From Collinsella sp. MSK.8.10 (lineage in GTDB: Bacteria; Actinomycetota; Coriobacteriia; Coriobacteriales; Coriobacteriaceae): a stretch of DNA of 64,000 nucleotides. Positions 1 through 5,725 of the stretch are shown piece by piece (positions within the stretch are counted from its first letter, which is position 1; every line of letters starts with the position of its first letter). The stretch lies in the NCBI RefSeq assembly GCF_019041915.1, contig NZ_JAHPYF010000001.1, forward strand, positions 1-64,000, in the 5' to 3' direction. Both the position numbers and the translations under genes were made by a program. The notes under the pieces were generated by a model. The model was given only the letters and a program-made list of their open reading frames with translations, had not been told where the DNA came from and ran no database searches.

Positions 1-20
1 TGTCCATCCTCGCAGTATCC

Positions 21-72
21 GGTTCTCAAGGTGCACGCCCCGCGGCTCATCCGGTTCGACCGGGCCGCGCGG
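21..72 (-). promoter_or_regulatory. Probable rRNA operon leader: boxB hairpin and boxA antitermination site
   Basis: On the minus strand a strong stem-loop (an inner 5-bp stem with loop TCG at 51-63, flanked by complementary CCGCGGC and GCCGCG arms) is followed by GTGCACCTTGAGAACC (21-36). That string resembles the boxA element that precedes bacterial 16S and 23S genes. boxB followed by boxA is the expected order in an rrn leader, so a minus-strand rRNA operon probably begins just left of the window. An extended -10-like TGGCAATAT lies at 82-90. No rRNA gene is visible here, so the call is an inference. Confidence 0.45.
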
Positions 73-287
73 CAAGGAGATATATTGCCAGACCGGAGGG
101 GCCCCGTGGGACGTCAATTCCACTCTTCACAAGTCCTACACAACATATTGCTTTCTATAGGTAATAGAAAGACTGGTGCGGATCTTCCGCACGTATCAGA
201 TGATGACCCTTTGGTTCAGGAATATATAGAGATCGGTCACCTGTAAGTGTATATCTACCCGCGCTTTTAGCAATGTAAACCGCGCTT
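73..287. other. Intergenic region between rplT and the putative rrn leader
   Basis: No convincing gene. It holds two short perfect inverted repeats: CTTTCTAT/ATAGAAAG at 151-171 (5-nt loop) and TGCGGA/TCCGCA at 177-191 (3-nt loop). TTGACG lies on the minus strand near 110-115. The two palindromes lie where an rrn promoter would be regulated, but no function is shown. Confidence 0.4.
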
Positions 288-330
288 CAGATAAAAAGAG
301 GGAGCGCCGCGCACAACGCGACACTCCCCT
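288..330 (-). terminator. Intrinsic terminator of infC-rpmI-rplT
   Basis: Reading the minus strand after the rplT stop, GGGAGTGTCGCG and its near-complement GCGCGGCGCTCCC enclose a short TTGT loop and are followed by TCTTTTT. This is a standard Rho-independent terminator for the ribosomal protein operon. Confidence 0.8.
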
Positions 331-349
331 AGCGATTCAAGAGAATCTA

Positions 350-709
350 TTAGGCCTCGAGAGCCTTCTTGGCGATGGTAGCCAGCTCGTTGAAGGACTC
401 GATGTCCTCGTAAGCCATCTGAGCCAGGACCTTGCGGTCGAGCTCGATGCCGGCAACCTTCAGGCCGTGCATGAACTGAGAGTAAGAGATGTCGTTCAGG
501 CGAGCAGCAGCGTTGATACGAGTGATCCAAAGAGAACGGATCTCGCGCTTCTTGTTGCGGCGATCACGATACTGATACTGCAGGGAGTGCTGGACCTGCT
601 CTTTAGCATGCTTGTAAGTACGCGAAGCGGCACCGTAGTAACCCTTCGCACGGTGCATAACGGTACGGCGCTTCTTCTTGGCGGCAACAGCGCGCTTAAT
701 ACGTGCCAT
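350..709 (-). CDS. rplT: 50S ribosomal protein L20
   Basis: Ribosomal protein L20 (119 residues, normal length) binds 23S rRNA early in large-subunit assembly. The very basic N-terminal tail with AAKKKRR and the conserved HRAKGYYGAASRTYK block (about residues 19-33) identify it without doubt, and the C-terminal globular half is intact. It is the last gene of infC-rpmI-rplT, the usual order, 46 nt after rpmI, and is followed by a terminator. In several bacteria L20 represses its own operon by binding the leader; the structured infC leader at 1550-1690 would be the place to look here. An AGGAG site lies about 10 nt before the ATG. Confidence 0.98.
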   Translation of the reverse strand: MARIKRAVAAKKKRRTVMHRAKGYYGAASRTYKHAKEQVQHSLQYQYRDRRNKKREIRSLWITRINAAARLNDISYSQFMHGLKVAGIELDRKVLAQMAYEDIESFNELATIAKKALEA

Positions 710-755
710 GTTCTATCAACTCCTAGACGGTAAAACGAAAAACGGGAACGCGAAC

Positions 756-947
756 TTAGGCGAGACGCGACTTGATGACCTTGCGGTCGGCAGCGGCGAT
801 CTCGGTCTCCTGACGGAAGCCACGCTTACGCTTGGTGGACTTCTTGCTCAGGATGTGGCTCTTGAAAGCCTTGGCGCGCATAAGCTTGCCGGTACCAGTC
901 TTGCGGAAACGCTTCTTGGTGCCGCTGTGGGACTTCATCTTAGGCAT
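756..947 (-). CDS. rpmI: 50S ribosomal protein L35
   Basis: Ribosomal protein L35 (63 residues, normal length) is a small basic protein buried in the large subunit. The start [14 protein letters not shown] and the later [13 protein letters not shown] block are the family signature. It sits between infC (32 nt upstream) and rplT (46 nt downstream) on the same strand, as in most bacteria, and is certainly co-transcribed and presumably translationally coupled with them. A good purine-rich ribosome site precedes the ATG. Nothing unusual was seen. Confidence 0.98.
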   Translation of the reverse strand: MPKMKSHSGTKKRFRKTGTGKLMRAKAFKSHILSKKSTKRKRGFRQETEIAAADRKVIKSRLA

Positions 948-979
948 GAAATACTCCTTAATCGGTTACAGAACACTAG

Positions 980-1534
980 TTACTTGGTATCGCTTGCCGC
1001 TTTATCCTCATCGAAGGCGCCCTTAATCGGGGCGAGCAGCATAAGCATGTTACGGCCTTCCATCTTAGGCTTGGACTCGACCGTAGCGTAAGGCTTGAGA
1101 TCCTCGGCGAGACGCTCGAGAACGTTAAGGCCCTGCTCCGGGTGAGCCATCTCACGGCCGCGGAACATGATGGTGATCTTAACGCGTGCGCCCTTCTTGA
1201 GGAAACGCAGAACGTGGCCCTTCTTGGTCTCGTAGTCGCCAACGTCGATCTTGGGTCGGAACTTCATTTCCTTGACCTCGACCTTGGACTGGTTCTTACG
1301 AGCAGCCTTGGCCTTCATGGCCTGCTGGTACTTGAACTTACCGTAGTCCATGACCTTGCAGACCGGCGGCTCCGCGTTGGGAGCGATCTCGACCAGGTCG
1401 AGACCCTGATCGTCGGCGACGCGCTGGGCATCGCGGATGGCGAACAGGCCGAGCTGAGAGCCATCGACGCCAATCAAACGGCACGAAGATGCAGTAATCT
1501 CGTCGTTGATGCGGGTGTCATCAGACTTAGCTAT
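980..1534 (-). CDS. infC: Translation initiation factor IF-3, apparent AUA start codon
   Basis: IF-3 checks the start codon-initiator tRNA pairing on the 30S subunit. The N-terminal half (RINDEITASSCRLIGVDG), the linker, and the C-terminal half with EIAPNAEPPVCKVMDYGKF are all conserved. An in-frame ATG exists at 1549, but it has no ribosome site, and its first codons are themselves GGAGGTAGGG. That Shine-Dalgarno lies 8 nt before an in-frame ATA at 1532-1534, giving a protein of 184 residues. IF-3 rejects non-canonical starts, and E. coli infC uses AUU for autoregulation, so an AUA start is functionally sensible. The alternative is the ATG, which adds five residues (189). First gene of the L35/L20 operon. 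Confidence 0.93.
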   Translation of the reverse strand: MAKSDDTRINDEITASSCRLIGVDGSQLGLFAIRDAQRVADDQGLDLVEIAPNAEPPVCKVMDYGKFKYQQAMKAKAARKNQSKVEVKEMKFRPKIDVGDYETKKGHVLRFLKKGARVKITIMFRGREMAHPEQGLNVLERLAEDLKPYATVESKPKMEGRNMLMLLAPIKGAFDEDKAASDTK

Positions 1535-1541
1535 TTTCCCT

Positions 1542-1546
1542 ACCTC
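1542..1546 (-). promoter_or_regulatory. infC Shine-Dalgarno that decides the start
   Basis: GGAGG on the minus strand lies 8 nt before ATA at 1532-1534 and immediately after the ATG at 1547-1549. Because the purine run falls inside the first codons of the ATG frame, it can serve only the downstream AUA. Confidence 0.75.
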
Positions 1547-1553
1547 CATTCAT

Positions 1554-1690
1554 AAAAAAATAACCCGGCGCTTCTCAGCAACCAGGTCGTACACATAGAC
1601 ATCCTCGATTTGAGGAAGGGAATCTAAGTTGTATGACCAGTCAGCTGCTCATTGGCGCCAAAAGGTGGGAACCCTCGGGTTCCTCTTTAG
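1554..1690 (-). promoter_or_regulatory. Structured infC leader, possible attenuator
   Basis: The minus-strand leader contains three hairpins in order. GGAACCC/GGGTTCC at 1668-1683 is followed by CACCTTTT, CCTC/GAGG lies near 1608-1620, and CCTGG/CCGGG near 1564-1588 is followed by TTA and seven T residues that end a few bases before the infC start region. The last resembles an intrinsic terminator placed directly before the gene. In Bacillus the infC operon leader is controlled by L20 and by termination; a similar role here is inferred. Confidence 0.5.
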
Positions 1691-1751
1691 GGCATTGCGG
1701 GAACAACGCCTTGCGAATAATAACACGTACAGCGCGTTATCACATTACGTA

Positions 1752-1819
1752 CACGAAAAAGAGGCCTTGACCCCCTTGAACGCTCGCTTGCATGTATGGT
1801 GCCCGAGGCGAGACTCGAA
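1752..1819 (-). repeat. Duplicate of tRNA-Leu 3' end plus its terminator region
   Basis: This is a near copy of 1935-2003, displaced by 184 bp. It includes the last 23 nt of the tRNA (CCA, discriminator, 3' acceptor strand, part of the T arm) and the downstream stretch to the terminator. Beyond 1819 the similarity stops. It could be a displaced attachment-site copy left by an element that integrated at the tRNA 3' end, or a simple partial duplication. No integrase is nearby. Confidence 0.7.
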
Positions 1820-1934
1820 GGGCCTTCGCTTCGCGAAGCCCCGGGCTTCGGACGCGCGGCGCCCTCGCCACGCTCCGCTACAAACAGGCCGCAGGCCTGT
1901 TTGCTTAACGCTTCGCGCGCTCACGCGAGTTCGG
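1820..1934. other. Intervening sequence between the two tRNA 3'-end copies
   Basis: No gene. It contains the perfect palindrome AAACAGGCC-GCA-GGCCTGTTT (1882-1902) and the smaller CTTCGCTTCGCGAAG (about 1823-1837). These are hairpin-rich, repeat-like sequences with no coding signal. Confidence 0.5.
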
Positions 1935-1938
1935 CACG

Positions 1939-1959
1939 AAAAAGGGGGCCGCAACCCCC
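1939..1959 (-). terminator. Intrinsic terminator of tRNA-Leu
   Basis: On the minus strand, GGGGG-TTGCGG-CCCCC is followed by TTTTT, about 22 nt after the tRNA CCA end. Confidence 0.8.
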
Positions 1960-1980
1960 TTGAACGCTCACTTGCATGTA

Positions 1981-2067
1981 TGGTGCCCGAGGCGAGACTC
2001 GAACTCGCACGTTGTTGCCAACGGTGGATTTTGAGTCCACTGCGTCTGCCAATTCCGCCACTCGGGC
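1981..2067 (-). tRNA. tRNA-Leu (anticodon CAA)
   Basis: An 87-nt class II tRNA with an encoded CCA end. The acceptor stem is GCCCGAG/CTCGGGC with discriminator A. The D arm holds AATTGGCAGAC. The anticodon stem GTGGA/TCCAC encloses loop CTCAAAA, giving anticodon CAA (reads UUG). A long variable arm (CGTTG-GCAA-CAACG), typical of leucine tRNAs, and the T arm GCGAG-TTCGAGT-CTCGC complete it. The gene is followed by a strong terminator and a second copy of its 3' end 184 bp further on. Confidence 0.97.
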
Positions 2068-2106
2068 ACGTAATGCGTGAGTTAGTTTATCACAGCTTTC
2101 TACCGA

Positions 2107-3540
2107 TTAGTCCGAAAATGGAACTTCGAGCATTTCGATGAGTTCGACCGTGCGTAGCATCTCGCGCTGACGGCATCCGCGACCGTCGACCGAAGCCTCA
2201 CCCATCTGGTTATCGTAAGGGTCCTCGCGCATGCCGTCGAAAGAGGGCTCAAACTCTGCCTGGAATCGATTGTTGGCCACCATACGCCATGGGTCGAGAT
2301 TGCCAAAGTAGTGACGGCGGCGCCACTCCTCCCCCATCCTGCGAGCAGAAGATCCAAATGACACGTCGGCGTTGAGCCAACCGGTCTGCGGCGTATAGAA
2401 CTCTGCCCAGTCGTGCGACCCCACCGAATCGGGCGCAACGTAGAGGCCGCTCTGCCAACGGGCAGGCACGCCCGCGATACGGCACATGGTGATAAACGTG
2501 AGCGCCATAACGCCGCAATCGCCGCGGAGCGAATGCGCGCAGTCATCGGCAATAGATCCCAAAAGCAAGTACGGCGGCTGATAGCGATAGTCGATATACT
2601 GCGTCAGGTAATCATAGATAGCACGGGCGCGATCGAGCGGATCCTCGAGTCCGTCAACAACACCGGCCGTCAGCTGCTGCAGATACGGCGTGAATGCAAT
2701 GTGCGGACGATCCTCGGAAATATCCTCGGGCAGAGGCGCGTCCATACGCGGATGAACCGGAAGTGCGCCACCGTAGACATCACAATAAGCAGCATCGATG
2801 TGATAACGATAAGTCACCGAGAATGAGCGCTCACTCGAAGAAGACCACGAGGCGGTACGCGCCGAAGCGTTCGCGGGAGCAACAGCACCCTCCGGCGTCA
2901 TGTCGAGAATCTCGACCTGAGACTGTTGGCGGCAGGTGGCGGCTACGGGAAGCCAAGCGCGAACGGTCTCCCCCTCTAGAGCGCCGGGGACAGACAAGGA
3001 CGCCTTAAGCGTAATAACGCGAGTCAATCCGTTTTGTGACTCCATCTCCTTGAGCATCTCGTTGCGCAGTGCAATTCCGTCCGTAGGATCGGGACGCATG
3101 CCGGGGACCTCTTTGGGATATACGCGAAGCGAATCGAGGAAGTTGTCGAGAACGAACAGCTCGCCATCGATAAAGCGCCAGTCAATACGCTTACGGTCAA
3201 TCAGATCGTCAAACTGCTCCTCGGTAAACTCAGGCCACTCCTCGCGAATCATCGCAATAGCCCGATCGCGCGACACCGAAAAATGAAGCGGCGTCTCAAG
3301 CATGCGATACCGCTCGGCACGAACGCAGGCAGCAAGCGAGGGATCGGGATTCTGCCCCAAAAGACGATCACAAGCCGCAACAGCCTGCGTCAAATATCCG
3401 GCATCCTTGAGACGAAGAATCTCGGGCGGCAGTCCAATATCGAGATGACGGAAATCATCACAGCAAACATCAACAGAGCAACCAACAGGACCCTCGTCAA
3501 TGACCTTCCCATCCGAAGGCAGCACATTAATAACAGCCAT
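2107..3540 (-). CDS. Transglutaminase-like domain protein
   Basis: A 477-residue protein whose C-terminal half is a transglutaminase-like (papain-fold) domain. The probable catalytic Cys is in RGDCGVMALTF, the His in SHDWAEFY and the Asp in WLNADVSFG. The N-terminal part has a short repeat-like helical segment and a beta-rich middle region. Such proteins are often proteases or peptide-modifying enzymes; the substrate is unknown. No signal peptide or membrane segment is evident, so it is likely cytoplasmic. An upstream in-frame ATG at 3576 lacks a ribosome site, whereas the ATG at 3540 follows GGAG by 7 nt, so I chose 3540. It is transcribed alone, downstream of a large palindromic intergenic element. 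Confidence 0.8.
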   Translation of the reverse strand: MAVINVLPSDGKVIDEGPVGCSVDVCCDDFRHLDIGLPPEILRLKDAGYLTQAVAACDRLLGQNPDPSLAACVRAERYRMLETPLHFSVSRDRAIAMIREEWPEFTEEQFDDLIDRKRIDWRFIDGELFVLDNFLDSLRVYPKEVPGMRPDPTDGIALRNEMLKEMESQNGLTRVITLKASLSVPGALEGETVRAWLPVAATCRQQSQVEILDMTPEGAVAPANASARTASWSSSSERSFSVTYRYHIDAAYCDVYGGALPVHPRMDAPLPEDISEDRPHIAFTPYLQQLTAGVVDGLEDPLDRARAIYDYLTQYIDYRYQPPYLLLGSIADDCAHSLRGDCGVMALTFITMCRIAGVPARWQSGLYVAPDSVGSHDWAEFYTPQTGWLNADVSFGSSARRMGEEWRRRHYFGNLDPWRMVANNRFQAEFEPSFDGMREDPYDNQMGEASVDGRGCRQREMLRTVELIEMLEVPFSD

Positions 3541-3658
3541 ACCAAACTCCAAGTCATTAGAACTCTTGAAGCCCATTGTAGCGAGATAAAAAAGAAAGCC
3601 CCAATAAAGGAACCCTCAACACCGATAAACGGTACCTAGAAAAAATGAATTCAGCCCA

Positions 3659-3872
3659 GTAACCCTGTAGCGAGTTAACGAAGGAGGCCCCGTTTCCCCG
3701 GAGTTGATTCCGTCGCGCGACTTCTAGCGAAGCCAGTAGCCACCTTAATTCAGACTCGTAACCCTGCGGCGTTAAACGAAGGAAGCCCCGTCCCCCGGAA
3801 CTGTTTCCTTGGCGCGACTTCTGGCGAAGCCAGGTGAGCGCAAAGGAAACAGTGTAGGGAGACGGGGCTTCC
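3659..3872. repeat. Tandem imperfect repeat with a 92-bp palindrome
   Basis: Two copies of a roughly 77-bp unit (3659-3736 and 3758-3833) share GTAACCCTG, CGAAGGA and GGCGAAGCCAG blocks. The second copy is completed by an inverted half, so GGAAGCCCCGTC (from 3781) pairs with GACGGGGCTTCC (to 3872), ACTGTTTCCTT pairs with AAGGAAACAGT, and the apex holds a CTGGC-TTC-GCCAG type hairpin. On the minus strand it follows fba and could terminate it, although no good U run is present. It looks like a non-coding palindromic repeat element. Confidence 0.75.
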
Positions 3873-3892
3873 GGCGGGAAGTTTAGCGACGC

Positions 3893-4759
3893 TTACGCCT
3901 TGTTGACGGAGCCAAACTCCTCCATGAGCTCCTTGGTGCGGGCAACGATGTTCTCGCGACCAGGCTTGAGGAGCTTGCGGGGGTCAAAGCCCTTGCCCTG
4001 CTGATCCTTGCCAGCCTCGATATACTCGCGAACGCCCTTGGCGAAGACGAGCTGCAGATCGGTGTTGACGTTGATCTTGGAGATACCCAGGGAGATGGCC
4101 TTCTTGATCTGATCCTCGGGGATGCCGGTGCCACCGTGCAGGACGAGGGGCAGGTCGCCGGTCTGAGCCTTAATCTCGCCCAGGCGCTCGAAGGAAAGGC
4201 CAGCCCAGTCGGCAGGGTACACGCCGTGGATGTTGCCGATACCGCAGGCGAGGAAGTCGACGCCCAGGTCAGCAATCTGCTTGCACTCAGCAGGATCAGC
4301 GAGCTCGCCGCTGGAGGTCACGCCGTCCTCGGTGCCGCCGATGCCGCCGACCTCGGCCTCGATGGACATGCCCTTGGAGTGGGCAAGCTCAACGAGCTCC
4401 TTGGTGCGGTCGAGGTTAAGCTGGAAGGTCTCCTCGTGAGAGCCGTCATACATGATGGACGTGAAGCCGGCCTCGATGCACTTGAAGCAGTCCTCGTAAG
4501 AACCGTGATCGAGGTGAAGGGCGACGGGAACGGTAACGCCCGTGGCCTCGACGGCAGCCTTGACCATGTCGGCGCAGACCTTGAAACCGCCCATCCACTT
4601 AGCGGCACCAGCGGTGCACTGAAGGATCAGCGGAGACTTGGCCTCCTCGGCGGCCTGGAGAATAGCCAGGGTCCACTCGAGGTTGTTGGTGTTGAAGGCA
4701 CCGAGACCGTACTTGCCGGCCTCGGCCTTCTTGAGCATGTCTGCTGCGTTGACGAGCAT
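3893..4759 (-). CDS. fba: Class II fructose-bisphosphate aldolase
   Basis: A zinc-dependent aldolase (288 residues) that cleaves fructose-1,6-bisphosphate to dihydroxyacetone phosphate and glyceraldehyde-3-phosphate, and runs in reverse in gluconeogenesis. Metal and substrate motifs are visible: HLDHG (82-86), EAEVGGIGG, the GNIHG segment, and HGGTGIP with the second metal-binding His, followed by KINVNTD. The open frame extends upstream, but ATG 4759 has AGGAGG 8 nt before it and begins the conserved N terminus. Tagatose-bisphosphate aldolase is a related alternative, but the sequence fits the FbaA/GatY-type glycolytic form. Monocistronic, with an extended -10 promoter upstream. Confidence 0.95.
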   Translation of the reverse strand: MLVNAADMLKKAEAGKYGLGAFNTNNLEWTLAILQAAEEAKSPLILQCTAGAAKWMGGFKVCADMVKAAVEATGVTVPVALHLDHGSYEDCFKCIEAGFTSIMYDGSHEETFQLNLDRTKELVELAHSKGMSIEAEVGGIGGTEDGVTSSGELADPAECKQIADLGVDFLACGIGNIHGVYPADWAGLSFERLGEIKAQTGDLPLVLHGGTGIPEDQIKKAISLGISKINVNTDLQLVFAKGVREYIEAGKDQQGKGFDPRKLLKPGRENIVARTKELMEEFGSVNKA

Positions 4760-4799
4760 AAAAGAAACCTCCTGTAAGGTTGCTCCGATAACGCCTGAG

Positions 4800-4808
4800 A
4801 TTTTACCA
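4800..4808 (-). promoter_or_regulatory. Extended -10 promoter of fba
   Basis: TGGTAAAAT on the minus strand (TGn followed by TAAAAT at 4800-4805) lies about 40 nt before the fba ATG. The -35 region is weak, as is usual for extended -10 promoters. Confidence 0.5.
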
Positions 4809-4953
4809 CGACATACCCGAGCATAAACGTTCGTTTGTTCACGAATACCATCCGATTGGACAAATTTTGACCGTTTGCCCCACAGAATCGACCCACTGGG
4901 GAAAATAGCTTGACGATTGAGCGGTCTTCGTGGTTCGGACGACGGCTTCGAGC

Positions 4954-5637
4954 CTACATCTGCATAAACGGGTTCTGCATAAGTTCGCGCGCCATCGTGG
5001 TCGAATCGCCATGGCCCGTCAAGCAAACGGTATCGGGCGGAAGCATCTTGGCAAGTTTGGAGAGCGAGCGCATAATCGCCGCCTCGTCACCGCCGGAAAG
5101 ATCGGTACGACCGTGGCTGCCCGGGAAAAGCGTGTCGCCCACAAAGGCGATGTTCCCCCGCTCGGTCGCGGCGAACAGGACGATGCCGCCCGGCGTATGC
5201 CCCGGCGTCTCGATCACCTGCAGGCAGACGTCGCCCACCTCGATTGTATCGCCCTCGGCAAGCAAACGCGTCGGCTCACCCGGATCGGGTGTCTCGATAC
5301 CCCACATGGCGCGCTGCTCCTCGATATTTGCGCGAGGTACCGTCAAGTCCTTAGCGCACAACTCATATAGCGCGCTGTCGCCAACGACAGCTCGAACCCC
5401 GGCAACCCCGCCAACATGGTCGGCATGACCGTGCGTGCAGACAGAGCCGAGTACGCGCACCTCAGGATGCGCGGTGCGGATATGCTCCACAAGACACTCG
5501 CCCTCCCACGCCGGATCGACGATTAAGCACTCGTCATTCGAAATCACGGCGTAACTGTTGGTCTGAATGGGGCCGTTGACGAGCGCCTCAATCGAAGCCG
5601 CACCTCGGGGTGTCAGGTCCAAAGTCATATCGCCCAT
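4954..5637 (-). CDS. MBL-fold metallo-hydrolase (glyoxalase II-like)
   Basis: A metallo-beta-lactamase-fold hydrolase (about 227 residues). The metal-binding motif THGHADHVGG, then ETPGHTPGG, FVGDTLF and a late LTGHGD are all present in order, as in the YcbL/GloB-like hydrolases that cleave thioesters such as S-lactoylglutathione analogues. The real substrate is not known. ATG 5637 is preceded by AGGAGG at 8 nt; an ATG at 5643 would sit almost on the ribosome site. It is the last gene after recJ and relA on the same strand, separated from relA by a perfect 12-bp hairpin, so it may be expressed at a lower level than its neighbours. Confidence 0.88.
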   Translation of the reverse strand: MGDMTLDLTPRGAASIEALVNGPIQTNSYAVISNDECLIVDPAWEGECLVEHIRTAHPEVRVLGSVCTHGHADHVGGVAGVRAVVGDSALYELCAKDLTVPRANIEEQRAMWGIETPDPGEPTRLLAEGDTIEVGDVCLQVIETPGHTPGGIVLFAATERGNIAFVGDTLFPGSHGRTDLSGGDEAAIMRSLSKLAKMLPPDTVCLTGHGDSTTMARELMQNPFMQM

Positions 5638-5655
5638 GCGCATACCCTCCTTCTA

Positions 5656-5691
5656 AAATACGTTCGAGGCACCAAACGATGCCTCGAACGT
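5656..5691 (-). terminator. Hairpin between relA and the MBL gene
   Basis: A perfect 12-bp inverted repeat ACGTTCGAGGCA/TGCCTCGAACGT (5660-5671 and 5680-5691, 8-nt loop), followed on the minus strand by ATTTTAG. It would act as a terminator or attenuator at the end of relA, limiting read-through into the hydrolase gene. Confidence 0.7.
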
Positions 5692-5725
5692 AACCAATAT
5701 CTATGATGCTGAGAGGCTCTCGCAC

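Noticed and set aside
31..246. 71-codon frame at the left edge
   Set aside because: It lies over the putative rRNA leader hairpins, lacks a ribosome site and has no recognisable composition.
1797..1819. Second tRNA gene
   Set aside because: Only the last 23 nt of the tRNA are present; no anticodon or D arm.
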